A DNA stretch of 64,000 nt from Gerris lacustris (GCA_951217055.1 OX578284.1:22131187-22195186), one strand, 5' to 3'; shown: positions 24,101 through 35,598, numbered from the stretch's first letter. Notes: generated by a model from the sequence alone, not told the origin. Made by a program: numbers and translations.

Positions 24101-27100
24101 TAAATCGATTTTTGATTAAAAAAATGAATGATTTTTTATTTTTTTTAATAAAAATCAAATTTTGCCCAACCCTGTTTGGTGGTTAATATTACTGTTTTTA
24201 TATAATATTTATTATTAGTTTAAAGCTATCACTTCAGTTGGTTTTTTCACAAAAAAAATGGAAATTAAGTGCCATGTTGTGCATTTTGAACCTTATTAGT
24301 AATAATTTCTCTTGGTAATGTCAAGAGATTTTCAAAGAAACTGTTGCATTATCTATATAATGCTGCAAGTCAGAATAAAGGCCAGCATTTGTTGTGTTCT
24401 CATTACTAAAATTATTAACGATAAATTCTTTTTTTTTTTGGTTTCGAAGATCCTTCTTGAAACCCTTGTGCCGAGAGGATGTATCTGTCTGTCCGCTATT
24501 AGTTCATATCTCCCAAACCTTTTAAGTTAAAAAGTTGAAATATAAAACACTGGCGCAACTTTTTTACCCATTTAGGAAAAATATAGAGAAGTTAAAAAAT
24601 GTAATATGCCCATGCACAATCCTCAAATAAAATGTGGTAAACTCAAATATTTTTATTTTTTTAACATTTTCGAGTAGAGTATCAAATGAAAGCTGTTGAA
24701 AGTAGGTTACAAATATATATATACATATATGTGCTTTTTGCATTCTTTATTGGTATAATGAGTTGAAATATACCCCAAAAAATTATGCTAATACCTTTTT
24801 ATAAGGCGATGCAAATTTCCAGAAAAAAAAAATTACCTTGTTGTCATTACCGATAAAAAACATTGTGACCCCCCGGAGGATCAAACCATGGACTCTATTA
24901 TTTTTTGTTTGTTTTTGGGCCTTCAACCTTAATTTGTTTTTATTTTCATATGGAGATAAAAAAAAAATTATTTCATAATATGATACTGGATATGCTAAAT
25001 AATCTACAAGACCCTAAAAATTATTTGGACGCAAGTACTTCCCTGTTTTTTTTTTTGTTTTTTTTTCTTCTTTTCTACTCTCTCAATGTTGTTATAAAAG
25101 ACTTTGCTTGATTTTATTATTTTGGATGTCACTACTATAAATTTGTTAGTCAGAGTAGTCAAAGCTGCTGGTGCAGTAACTGCACATCATTTAGCTGTAA
25201 CAACATACTTAAATGTTAAACAAAAATTTGTATAACTTGATATAGCATTATGATATCATTATGTGCTATCAATTTGGATTGTTATTTGGTTTTCTGAGAT
25301 GTGTTATTAAAATAATATTTGTAATTTACATGTACACCTTCAGGTATTGTGTGGAAGGATGAAAAGCGTAAGTTTTATCTATTGGCAAATGATAATTATA
25401 TTTAATAAAAAATTAGCTTGAAATATCTTACTTTGAATTTGCTTAGCTGAATTATTGTATGTAATTGAAATTGTGCTTTTTGCAATTGTATTGAAAAATA
25501 ATGTAATTTGCAATTTAAAATTAAGATACTTAGTTTTATCATATTTTATTACATTTATATTTATTGCTGAAAACAAATAAAATATTTTTATTTTTATTTC
25601 TCAAACAATAATGCTTTTTAGACTTAAATGTAAAAGTAATAGCTCTAGCACTAGTTGACTTAAATTCTATTAATCAGATTAAATTTTGCAATGGAGGTCA
25701 TTATCATTAAAAAGTAAAAATATAAACCCGCTTCCAATGATTATTGTATTTTTACAGAGCTAGTTCTCATTTGATAATTCTATACATGTACCATCAGTGT
25801 CAGAGAGGACAGAAAGGAAAATAGTTTGAGGGAAAGATAAGACATTATTTGATTCTGATCTAAAAATATTTTTTCGTCTCCTTTCTCTGTTACCTCAGGC
25901 AAAGATGATGTTAAGTTTTTGTTGAAAACCAACTCTGTAAAATATTAAAATATTAGTGGAATGAATGTGTGTTTCTTCTGATACTGTTATTATCCATTAT
26001 AATATAAGAGCTTATTGGCTGATATAGTGGGGGCTTCTTTTATTAACAATAATCTTATCCTACTGATCAAGAGATAATTATTATTATTATCAACTGGGAG
26101 AATTAAAATTGATCTTGGTTCAACTCCCAGACCGGGCCTTCCCATTTGGTGTTCACTCAGCATCGCTAGAGATAAATGGGTAGCTGCTTCTGTGAAGTGG
26201 CAACTAACTGGTTGCGAACAGGTAAAGTGGCAACTAACTGGTTGTGAACAGGTAAAGTGGCAACTAACGTTGCGAACAGGTAAAGTAGCAACTAATTGGT
26301 TGTGCACTAGTGAAGTGGCAACTAACTGGTTGTGCACAAGTGAAGTGGCAACTAACTGGTAACGCACATGTCATAGATGGAGCATTACACTAACCATGCC
26401 ATCCATTATATCAATAGTTGTATACACCCTTTGGCAAGCCTAGGCTTCTTGGGCTGTTGAACCTCGGATTTAGTTAGAATTAAAATTACAACATTGAGTC
26501 ATATGACTAAATTTTGATAAATCTAGATCTCCAGTGGATTAAGAAGTAAAATTACAACATTGGAGTCATATGACTAAATTTTGATAAATCTAGATCTCCA
26601 GTGGATTAAACATGAGATTGAAAAAATGTCCAATTTTGATCTATTAGTCATTATTCTTTGAAGAATGTCCTCCACTCTAACTTTTTTTTAAAGCAGTTAG
26701 TAGTTATAGTTGTTTTTTAACATTAGAAAAATCCGCTATCATAATTGCCACCATCACAGTAAGGCCAGGTGCACACTGGAGACTTTTTAACCGCAGACAG
26801 TTTTGTCGCTACCTCAAAGGCTTATACAGTGTATGGGAGTGCACACACTGGAGGCAAAGACAGGTGCAAGATAAAAGAGTCCTCGCCTAGGAGATGTCAC
26901 ATTTCTGTCCGCAGACTGTTGTTATGCACATATCACAGCGATTTTCACGAGATCCATTTTGCTGGGTACAAGAAATGCGACTATCTTATCTCCCGAGTGC
27001 AAGGCTGTAGCAACACTAGTGTGACAAGGCTGACACAACCAAGACAGTTTGGAAACAGTCTGCAGACAGTTTTGTCTCCAGTGTGCGCCTGGCCTAATAC

Positions 27101-30100
27101 ACCAAACAGATCACACTCATATATAAGTCTAGCTTACTTAAGAGATATCTCAACACAAGTAGACAAAATTCTAAAAACCGTATATAACACTAAGAAATTA
27201 CTTATGCTAGGTCAAACAAAATACAGACGCACCAGGCAAAGCGGTATCTATAAACTCATATGTGACGCACTTAGTTTATTTAGGTCATGCTTGAAGAAAT
27301 ATATCTAAATGTATCGCTTAACAAACATCATTCCGCCTGGATTAAAAAAAGGAATATATCTAGTTTTGCTAATCATTTAATAGAAAATAACTACAAGTTC
27401 ACCAGAAATTATATGTGAGAAAAGTAAAAAACTGAATCTACTACACAACAAATTATATTTTATACAATCCTCATTTAATATGTTTTAACGAAAGAACTAA
27501 TTTAAACAACTCAATACTTGTCAATCTGCTACCATTCACTTAATCAACTTTACCTTTGTCTTATCTTGTAGACTATAGTCTAATTTATCAACCACATTTT
27601 TGTGCACCAAATATCAAATTATGTTTACTTGCACGTAGTTCCCAGAGTAACTTGTATTATTTAATTATTTTAACCTCTTAACTATGTCTTATTTTTTAGT
27701 TTCTATCTAATTGTTTAGCTTTAGTTTATTTTATATACATTCCTTACTTAACCCTTTACTCATGTATTTCCATATTCATTATTAATATTTAGCATTGAAA
27801 AACAAAAGCATGTCTCGCTCCACGAAGAATGTACTTTATAAGGAGCGGACTTGGAAAAAACTTAGGTCTGTGGATGCCAAACAACATAAATTATCTCGGC
27901 GGCGAAGGCGCCATTTTTAATCCCATAAAATGTGTGATCTTTGCACTTTCCTGAAGCAGTAAGGAAAGGTGTGTACCGTCGGACTAAAAATCGTTATACA
28001 TTATCAAAAAATCACAAGCGTACATTTTTCTGTACCCAAACTATGTTTTGACACTCTATATTATAACTTAAATTGAACATTTTTAAAAGAAAACTTGATG
28101 CACTTTCGAATGCCACAAACCACATCGTTCTATCATTATTGGTTAGGATGTTAAAAGGCATTTTAATGAGTAAAACACGTGAAATCGAAACCTTGAGGCT
28201 ATCCTTATGAAACGTAAAGTTCAGTTCTGACCTCCTAAAAACGCTTCTTGAATCTAGGTTTGTTAATGCCAAACTACAAAAAATATCTCAGCGGCCAAGG
28301 TGTCATATTAAAGCTCATAAAATGTATGAGCTTGACATCTAGACTTGGGACACCTTGTATATACAATTTTTTTTGTTATAATGTGTTTATTTTTTTGCTT
28401 TTAGCGGAGAGTGTGCCTAAGCCTAACACGTCAGAATTAATAGCAGGTAATTTATAATTTATTTTTGTTATTCTGAATCATATTTTCAAAAATTTATTTA
28501 TAATTATTAATTTTAGAGTGTGACATTTAGTTCTCGAATTGTGAAACTTACACTAACACACCTCTTACCTATCTTAGTTTTCATATACAGACCGATTAAT
28601 CAATTTGATTTTTTTTTTTTTTTATATATATACATCAAGTAATATTTTACAGTAATGATAAATTTCCATTCACTGTTCCAGTTGGCGTACACAATGCTAT
28701 TCCTTTTGTGGGTTTTGGATTTTTGGACAACTTTATTATGATTCTTTGTGTAAGTTGAATGCATATTTGTCCCTTATTATTTTTTATTTCCAACCTAACT
28801 TCCAGATTACCTTTATTAAATTTGTTGATATAATTTTAAATTGTCTATTTACCTTTTTATAGTATAAAATTTTCATGCACAAATCTTTGTATCATCCCCT
28901 CAACACCTTTTTTTTTGACCTTTTGAAACCTTTTTCTCAAACAAAATTGTATTTTATATTTATACTATTTTATAGGGCTATTTCATGTCATTTAAGCTTA
29001 ATTTAACATAATAGCTTCATTAAAATAATATTCTTTTTTATGTTTTATATGAGTATTATTACTGTCAACATCTTTTTCTCCTCAAATCAATTGTATGTTG
29101 CTATATTTGTTTTAATTATACGACATTTTTACTTGGACCTAAAACTGGTGTAAGAGCTAATCGCCAGTTTATTGTTGACTTCTAAATTTGATTAAAAAAT
29201 TCTCTGAATCTTATGGAAATGCTTAATATGTATGTGATAGTGTATGTGCGTGTGTATGTGCTTATGTGTATGTGATAGTTTCAGACTTGTTTTGAAAATA
29301 CTAATTTAAACTTGTTGTCTAACTTTGTTCAGAAAAGATACACCTTTAAGAACTGCTATTTTTATTTTATGTTGTCTGTCTGATTTTTAATCATTAGCAA
29401 CTCCTCACTGGAAGAGAGGGGGCAAAAACATTTAAACAATAATTGTTGGCTAATAATTTTTTTGCGGCTTGGCAGTTCATAGTTAAACCAATCAGCATTA
29501 GATGGACTGATGTAGCCACACACTAACCCTGGTTATCGTTACTTACATAAGCCTGTAGTGTGTGTGTGATGGGCCGTTGCACTCCTGAGCTTGTTAGTTA
29601 ATTGTTTTGCTACAATTAATTTGCTTTTTAAGTTTGTTTATTATCTAGACTTACATTTGCCAATATTTCGCCGCTCCTTTAATTTTTAGGTTCTTGGTAA
29701 TATCTAGACTCATTCTTCGCTTTGAGTTTACACAATTATTTATTGATAGTGTTAATGTTTCAGGGTGATTACATAGAAATGAGTCTCGGTTCATTCATGG
29801 TTATCTCTACAATGGCTGCCGCAGCTCTTGGTAATACAATATCAGATATAATGGGTCTAGGCTCAGCTTGGTATGTAGAACAAATTGCACTTAAAGTTGG
29901 TATGAAACCTCCTGCTTTAACTCCGATGCAGCTTGACATGGGTTCAAGTAGACTCGCTTCAAATCTGGTATGTCTTTAAAATCTTTTAGTGTATTATCTT
30001 AAATCCTAATATAATTAAAATCCAGTTGGGGTTTGGGGTTCCCAAGTGGTTAGCGTAGTTGCAACTCACCTAAAGCCCTTAGTCTAAACAGACATATCTG

Positions 30101-32195
30101 GTGAGGGTTTGAACCTCAGAGAGTAAAGACATGATGGTTTAACAATGATGATCCCATAGAATCAATGTATAATGTGGAAGATCTCCAATCCTATAATAAC
30201 CTAATGTGTTCCAGATGTTGATAAGACGTAAAAGAAACATACATTAAGATTAAAATGGTATATACCACCCGGTTAGTTACAAATTGATACTAAACTATAA
30301 TTAAGAAAAAAAAACCAATCCTATTAGGGTAAAATCCAATTGGAAGTCTTAGAGATGATTTGAGTTAGTGTGACTGGTAAAACATATTTAAAGATGAAGT
30401 ACATTAGCTTTTTATTTTTTCCCCCAAGGGACTTCTAAAATAAAGTCCGAAGCAGTAAGACTTCATATGCGATATGGTGCGAACTCAGTTTAATAATCCA
30501 TCTTATAGTACTCTATTGTCTAAGCAAGCTGACAGACCCACAGAAAATGAGTACCTTGCTTAGGGGAAGTAACCTTAGTTCTTTAATCGGCAGGATGGCA
30601 AAGCTAAAGACTTTCCACCTCAGGCGTGTTAATGCAGGACAGCTATAGTGCCATATACTATTCATAAATCAGCACAGTGATGGCGGTATGAAGCTAGCAT
30701 AGCTTCTAATTCAGGTATATCTCTAAAGGTGGTAAGCATAGCATAGCCTCAAGTGCCAGGGTTGGTGTAGTTTTCATTGCTCCTAGTCTACCAACGCAAA
30801 CCTTCCTCTGAAGATGCTGAAGTGATTTCTTTGAAGTTCCTAGAGTTTCTTTGATATCCTTGGCCACCTAATTGCATTGGAAAGAATTGGTCTCACCATA
30901 GCAGTAAAGACCCAGTGCAGTACTTTAGGGTGTAATCCCCAGGTGGGACCAATGGCCTTCTGGCATACCCAAAGAGCTGCCATTGCTTTGTTCAGCTTCG
31001 CTTCAAGATGAAGTTTCCAGGTCAGAAGTACATTAGCTTAGTTGCCTTCATTGCTTGAAGATTTTTCTATTACTCCTGTGTTTATAGACTGTTTTTAAGC
31101 TTGTTAATAAATCTTTCTCTTTATGCTCTACATGCTCGAATAACTTAAAACTTTGACTGATTAATGTTCAATCATGTAGCCAAATGCTGCTAAGACTGGA
31201 CAGAAAATTAAGAAGGAATAACACTAGAAGGTAATTACTAATGACAAATCTTGTGTTCCTGAGACAAAAAAAACAACTTAGTTTAGAAGCCATGTATCAA
31301 AAAGTGACTCTTTGGCAGTAAATATAGTCAAATAAAAATAGTACAAGATAACTAAATAATGATAAAGTAGATTAATATTACTTTTATAAAATCTGAGAAA
31401 TCCATAATAATAATTTATTATTAAAATAATTATAATCAGTATCATAATATAAACGACAAAGGTATATTTTAAGATAAGAGATCTCTAGGCCACTTCCTCT
31501 TCAAACATCTTAATGGTTTGCTTGGGATAAACTAAGAGGACAGGAGTTGTATAAGAGAATAAGGATGGTGGGATATGGATTCATGGAATTTTATGTATCA
31601 GGATATGGATAGATTTTAGACAAAAGGCACATATTAATCCTCATGGAGAATATGGTTAGAAACAAAGTAAGGAGTATTGGTTATTTTTCTAAAGATTTTG
31701 ACTGCAGGATATGGAGACACCGGAAATTGGAACGCTTGGTGCTGTCTCACACTTTCAGACCGTAGGTCAAAGCTGGTTTTAGAACTACATTATGTATGAA
31801 AAAAACATGCATTTACTACTCAATTGCGACCAAAAATATTTTTTCTCTCACACTGAATAGCAATAATATGTTTTAGTTCTAGAATACTACTACTTCCTCT
31901 ACTTCTAGTTTTAGAATTAACATTTGATCTATTGTTGGATAAAGGATAGTTACAATTTGTTTAAGTTACTCCCAGGTATTCAATTATGGAATTTACCTTA
32001 AATTAAATTTTGTAATAAAAATAACATAACTATGATAATTCATTTCAGGGACGAGTTTTAGGAATCTCTCTTGGCTGTTTTCTCGGAATGTTCCCACTTC
32101 TTTTCCTTAACCTTGGTGAAAAGTCTGATGAGACTGATGAAGCCAATCCAGAAGCACAGCAATCAACCGAAGAGAAACCCGTTTCTGAATCTTAG
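21148..32195 (+). CDS. TMEM65: TMEM65, mitochondrial inner-membrane protein
   Basis: Six coding exons join in phase: 21148-21391, 22568-22693, 28405-28446, 28682-28749, 29764-29967 and 32049-32195 (TAG stop). They give 276 residues. The start is the ATG just inside the acceptor at 21140. The first 25 or so residues (MLCGRLLNKFNQMKCLAREV) are basic and amphipathic, fitting a mitochondrial presequence. Residues 138-160 contain NAIPFVGFGFLDNFIMI. Residues 168-185 contain STMAAAALGNTISD. Residues 231-247 (LGISLGCFLGMFPLLFL) form the last membrane segment. These three hydrophobic blocks with FGFLDN and STMAAAALGN define the TMEM65 family, whose vertebrate member is a mitochondrial inner-membrane protein linked to ion handling. 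The acidic tail (SDETDEANPEAQQSTEEK) is variable. Introns hold a palindrome, MITEs, minisatellites, a SINE and a LINE. A 24-nt microexon at 25344-25367 would keep the frame. Confidence 0.9.
21801..22280. repeat. 480-bp near-perfect palindrome (foldback)
   Basis: The left arm (CTGGGATTTTATTAAATAAA ... GCAGTGCTCTCTGATTCATG) is repeated in reverse complement on the right (ATGAATTAGAGAGCACTGC ... TTTAATAAAACCCCTG). The arms are about 220 bp with a short centre near 22029-22051. It lies in intron 1 of TMEM65 and would fold into a long hairpin in the pre-mRNA. It is probably a foldback-type MITE. No clear target duplication was found. Confidence 0.8.
23262..23609. mobile_element. piggyBac-like MITE with TTAA target sites
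   Basis: The ends are TTAA-CCCTAGAACGCTAACCTGG and TTTAGCGTTCTAGGG-TTAA. TTAA lies on both sides (23258-23261, 23610-23613) and CCCTAGAACGCTAA inverted termini are present, matching piggyBac-family ends. The interior has GGAGTCAAAATGACTCCC near the left end and a related GGGAGTCAATATGACTC near the right, sub-terminal repeats common in such elements. It lies in intron 2 of TMEM65. The 91-codon ORF across the left end is not a gene. Confidence 0.8.
23760..23960 (-). repeat. Segment shared with the pogo-like element at 2793-3458
   Basis: In reverse complement it reads GGTGTCACGGAAGGGGGTTG, then TTTAGATAAACATTA and, further on, CTCCCTTCGATG and AAGCCGAGTTAAAG. This parallels 3170-3300 (GGTGTCACAGGAGAGGGGGA, AGATAAACATTA, CTCCCTTCGATTTCGG, AGCCAAGTTAAAG). 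It is a fragment of the same family without recognisable ends. Confidence 0.55.
25344..25367 (+). other. Candidate 24-nt microexon of TMEM65
   Basis: The sequence between an acceptor (TACACCTTCAG) and a consensus donor (GTAAGT) is 24 nt and phase 1-1. It can therefore be inserted between the exon ending 22693 and the one starting 28405 without changing frame, adding GIVWKDEK and changing the junction Ala to Pro. It is supported only by splice-site quality and phase. The upstream polypyrimidine tract is weak. Confidence 0.3.
26205..26365. repeat. Minisatellite, about 28-30 bp x 6
   Basis: Six imperfect copies of a unit like AAGTGGCAACTAACTGGTTG plus a short variable spacer (CGAACAGGT, TGAACAGGT, TGCACTAGTG, TGCACAAGTG). 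The minus-strand ORF across it (QLVATSLVHN repeats) comes from the repeat. The flanks (GGTTCAACTCCC near 26120 and a tRNA-like CATGGTTAGTGTAATGC on the minus strand near 26385) suggest that it sits inside a SINE-like unit. Confidence 0.75.
26482..26610. repeat. Tandem duplication, about 66 bp x 2
   Basis: Two nearly identical copies of a unit containing AAAATTACAACATT-GAGTCA and AATCTAGATCTCCAGTGGAT lie head to tail in intron 2 of TMEM65. Confidence 0.8.
26763..27094. mobile_element. PIF/Harbinger-like MITE with TAA target duplication
   Basis: The inverted termini are GGCCAGGTGCACACTGGAGA on the left and its complement on the right, with about one mismatch in 21. TAA lies on both sides (26760-26762, 27095-27097). 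The 332-bp element has an internal repeat of the terminal motif (TGCACACACTGGAGGC). The 179-codon ORF that runs through and past it is not supported as a gene. Confidence 0.75.
27790..28365. repeat. Unclassified repeat with an internal, diverged duplication
   Basis: The segment at about 27850-27950 (TGCCAAACAACATAAATTAT, CTCGGCGGCGAAGGCG, CATAAAATGTGTGA) recurs at about 28240-28330 (TGCCAAACTACAAAAAATAT, CTCAGCGGCCAAGGTG, CATAAAATGTATGA), an offset of about 385 bp. The right end reads GGGACACCTTGTATATA, resembling the GGGACACCCTGTATA termini I know from insect repeats. No family was assigned. Confidence 0.45.
30020..30260 (+). mobile_element. tRNA-derived SINE
   Basis: The segment has a tRNA-like head: an A-box-like CAAGTGGTTAGCGTAGTTGC and, about 50 bp later, a B-box-like GGTTTGAACCTC. 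An unrelated body follows. Internal polymerase III boxes without a complete cloverleaf or acceptor stem point to a SINE rather than a tRNA gene. It lies in intron 5 of TMEM65. Confidence 0.6.
30420..31030 (-). pseudogene. Jockey-like LINE reverse-transcriptase/3' relic
   Basis: The minus strand from about 31030 encodes LTWKLHLEAKLNKAMAALWV, continuing CQKAIGPTWGLHPKVLHW and VFTAMVRPILS. This is the post-catalytic region of jockey-type polymerases (AxGxTWGLxPKxxxWxYxxxVRPIL). Further along come TTPTLALEAM-type residues and then a 3' part. Its tail aligns with 46600-46930 in the opposite orientation. Stops and frameshifts are present. It lies antisense in intron 5 of TMEM65. Confidence 0.7.
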
Positions 32196-32639
32196 ACTGT
32201 ATCTTGAACCAGAAGTTGAATATACTACTCAGCTGCCATCTCATCGTATTAAGTATTTTTTCGGAGAATAGTCCAATTTAGCTTTTGTGTAAATGTTGTT
32301 TTGGTAAGTGAATTTATTTATTTATTTTTCTGTATATAAAACTAAATTCCTGCCATGGATTATTAGGTTTTTCGTTAAAAATCTGGACTTTTATAATTAA
32401 AAGTGTACTATTATTCTACCAAATTGTTTAAATATATAGCATAATTAATCATTTAGGAAATTCCCTTAAAATTTTATTTTTATATTTTATTCAGCTTTAT
32501 TAATTTGTTCATGTCTGGCCCAAAATACCGCCGAAACTTATCTGCTTCTCTCTAATATCTACATTATAGATATGGAGCTAACATTAGAATATTCTTTTAT
32601 CCCTATTTTTTAAGTCACTTATCAAACTTGATTAGTGGT

Positions 32640-32935
32640 GGTTTGGAGTATGAATCAAAATCCAATTTATGGGGTCAATCCCACATCTATGCATTTGAGC
32701 TTGTTATTGATCTACCATATCCTCTTCGGTAGTACATTGGTCAATGAAGTAACTGAACTCCACACAGTTTTAGTAAACAGTGCCCAAATAAGTAGCCTAA
32801 TTGCTAGGTTCCAACAAGTGGCCTAATTGCTAGGTTCCATCAAGTGGCCTAATTGCTAGGTTCCATCAAGTGGCCTAATTGCTAGGTTCCAGCAAGTGGT
32901 TCTCTCCATTCTACTTCTAGCACTAGTTAATTAAT
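32640..32935 (+). mobile_element. Degenerate SINE with expanded 26-bp tail unit (x4)
   Basis: CTCTTCGGTAGTACATTG and the following region align with the better-preserved SINE at 33088-33365 (CGCTTCGGTGGTACAATG). The end of the element contains four tandem copies of AGTGGCCTAATTGCTAGGTT plus CCATCA (about 32786-32897). The neighbour has one such unit (33309-33335). The copy appears to have expanded its tail by slippage. Confidence 0.6.
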
Positions 32936-33087
32936 ATTTTGCTGAACTATCTTAAACTCACTGAGTAAAAATGTTTAAATAAACATGATAGCAAATGTTT
33001 TAATGGTTTCAACCAATGTAATTGATCTGTTCTAAAATGATTTCAGTTGTCAATATGGCAGTAAACAAATAATAATTCTCTTGAGCT

Positions 33088-33365
33088 TTAGTAGCCGTGT
33101 GGATTAAATAAGTTACCACGTCTGCTTGGCCATCACTGAATCAAGGGCGGTACGAGGTCGTGGGTTCAATTCCCCGCCGTGATGCTCTGATTTATATGGC
33201 TCACTAATGATCACATCGTACTCGCTTCGGTGGTACAATGTATAGAGGCATGATGTGTGAAGTGGCTGGAACTCTCTACCACCGGGCTAGTAAAATGGGC
33301 CTAAACGATGGCCTAATTGCTAGATTCGAACAAGTGGTTCGTCCTACCCGTCTAGTACTAGTCCT
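33088..33365 (+). mobile_element. tRNA-derived SINE
   Basis: The head has an A-box-like GTAGCCGTGTGGATTAAATA and a strong B-box, GTGGGTTCAATTCCC, about 60 bp later. A body with CTTCGGTGGTACAATG follows, then a tail GGCCTAATTGCTAGATTCG and an ACTACTACT-type microsatellite. It is a SINE because the tRNA part is incomplete and the body is shared with 32640-32935. Confidence 0.7.
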
Positions 33366-34158
33366 ATGCCCTTACTACTACTACTACTAGGACTACTGCC
33401 AATAGATAAAGCATTTATACTTCTTATTTTATCATATTTTCTTTATTTTGTTGAAGATTTGCTAAATAATATGCTATAATTAACTCCTATTAATACTCAG
33501 TATCCTCTAATAATATATTATAATATAATATATGATTTGGTTAATATATTAAATGCCTAAAATATTTGGCCTAAAGACTTCTAAAGACCTTTTGATCTAC
33601 ATCTTATTACCTGTTAACTGTATAACTATATAAAACCCTAAATTAATATGAATATTTTATACTTATAAATTATCATTATTACTTGTTTAATAGTTCATTA
33701 TCGAGGATTGAGAAACCATGAATAAATTTCAAAATTTTAAAAACTATTAGATATATTAACAAAAAATACTTCCAATCCTTTATTTCTCATACTAAACACA
33801 AAAACAGCTGGTTAAATAATCAACATAAATTTCTAAAAAATTAGTAAATTTTTATCCGTGGCAGGTTTTTAATTAAAAAATTGTCGTAGTAATATTAAAA
33901 TGTGTTTTATTATTGCATTTTTAACATTTTATAATAATAATAAAATTTATAAAAGCCTTAATAAGAACTCTTTTTAAATATTTAATTACTGCTTTTTTAT
34001 TTTCTATATTAATCTGAATTTATATGTAATGGAAATATTTATCGATGTATATCTTCGTTTTTTGCTCATATATATAAAAAAAAATACTTACGGTTTTTGA
34101 AATCATATTTCATGGTATAGAAGAAGTGCATTTAATCTGTGGATTATTAAATATATTA

Positions 34159-34162
34159 AAAA

Positions 34163-34216
<54 letters not shown>
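34159..34216. repeat. (TA)n microsatellite
   Basis: About 58 bp of uninterrupted TA dinucleotides, plus flanking partial repeats. Confidence 0.9.
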
Positions 34217-34221
<5 letters not shown>

Positions 34222-35033
34222 TTAATAGCAATAAAAATAAATATATTAAAAATAAATATTTTCTTATTGGATTTCCAATTTATTCAAAATTTATTAAATA
34301 TCAAATGTTTAACTTCCATATCTATTTCAACTGAGGAACCAGATTTAAAAATGTAAAAGAAATATTAAGTGTAAAATTTCCGTCCCTTTAAATTTAAAAA
34401 AAAAATTAGAACATTAAAATAAAAATATCACATCTAATAAATTTCTCTTAAATATGTGGTGAAAACAAATGATTAATTTTTGTGTTGACATATATTTACA
34501 TGTGAATGCAGGTACTTATTGATCAAATCAGGTCAGAACAGGGGATGTGAAAAAAGGTTACATATTTAATTGGGTAGATTGCAAAAGATAGAATTTTGTA
34601 CTTCTGGTTCAGAAACATGGTTAGCGACCTCTGAGGAAAGATACTTTGATTTTGTGACCAATTTGGAATGAATTGCTAAGAGTATTTCTTTTTCATAGTG
34701 ACTTATATAGTACATTAATATTAATGTACTTCGTTTACTATTGTTCTAATCATCGTAACTGATTTTTAAGAACATTTTTCATGGTTTTAGGAGGGCAAAT
34801 TCCAGTAATTTATTAATGAAATGTTTATTTAAATCAGTAGTTCTCCTCCAGAGATGATAGATATAGTTTGTTTTTGCACTCTGGATCTTAAAACGTTTGC
34901 TCTTATTTTATTATCTTATTATATTTCTGCTTAATCTTAAGTAAACCTTACTCAGTGTTGTATCAGACACGGGCGTCGTCGCCGGGGGGGACAGGGGGGA
35001 CGTGTCCCCCCCAATGTTTGAGATGGAATAAAG

Positions 35034-35598
35034 AATTTACCTAAAAAAAGTATAAAATATCTAACCCGTTTTTTAAAAAAAGTATAAAATATCTAACCCG
35101 TTTTTTAAAAAAATTAAAAAAGTATAAAATATCTAACCCGTTTTTTAAAAAAATTAAAAAAGTATAAAATATCTAACTCGTTTTTTAAAAAAATTAAAAA
35201 AGTATAAAATATCTAACCCGTTTTTTAAAAAAAGTATAAAATATCTAACCCGTTTTTTAAAAAAATTAAAAAAGTATAAAATATCTAACCCGTTTTTTAA
35301 AAAAATTAAAAAAGTATAAAATATCTAACCCGTTTTTTAAAAAAATTAAAAAAGTATAAAATATCTAACCCGTTTTTTAAAAAAATTAAAAAAGTATAAA
35401 ATATCTAACCCGTTTTTTAAAAAAATTAAAAAAGTATAAAATATCTAACCCGTTTTTAAAAAAATTAAAAAGTTATAAAATATCTAACCCGTTTTTTAAA
35501 AAAATTAAAAAGTATAAAATATCTAACCCGTTTTTTAAAAAGTTTAAAATATCTAACCCGTTTTTTAAAAAGTTTAAAATGTCTAACCCGTTTTTACT
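35034..35598. repeat. Minisatellite of 30-40-bp units, about 15 copies
   Basis: Each unit contains AGTATAAAATATCTAACCCG followed by TTTTTTAAAAAAA. Two length classes alternate: about 40 bp, with an extra TTAAAAAA block, and about 32 bp without it. The last three units are shorter and diverged (AGTTTAAAATGTCTAACCC). I counted about 15 CTAACCCG/CTAACTCG anchors. The array is internal to the transposon at 34968-37416. Confidence 0.9.

Larger units (their letters stand above)
32196..34967. other. TMEM65 3' flank and intergenic DNA
   Basis: The 3' UTR of TMEM65, then two related SINE copies (about 32640-32935 and 33088-33365), an AT-rich stretch and a TA microsatellite at about 34159-34216. No gene was seen. 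The ORF over the TA tract (IYIYIY...) is a repeat artefact. Confidence 0.5.

Noticed and set aside
25990..26367. 125-codon minus-strand ORF with QLVATSLVHN repeats
   Set aside because: The repetition comes from the 28-30-bp minisatellite, and the rest is SINE-like sequence.
26769..27308. 179-codon plus-strand ORF
   Set aside because: It starts inside a TAA-flanked MITE and runs into unrelated flanking DNA. The peptide has no recognisable domain.
33088..33180. Possible tRNA gene (good B box)
   Set aside because: No acceptor stem or anticodon arm can be formed, and the following body is shared with another copy, so it is a SINE.
34126..34356. ORF with a Tyr-Ile repeat
   Set aside because: Product of the TA microsatellite.
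35034..35598. CTAACCC in the minisatellite as a telomere-like repeat
   Set aside because: Only one CTAACCC per 30-40-bp unit, and insect telomeres are usually TTAGG-type. It lies inside a transposon.
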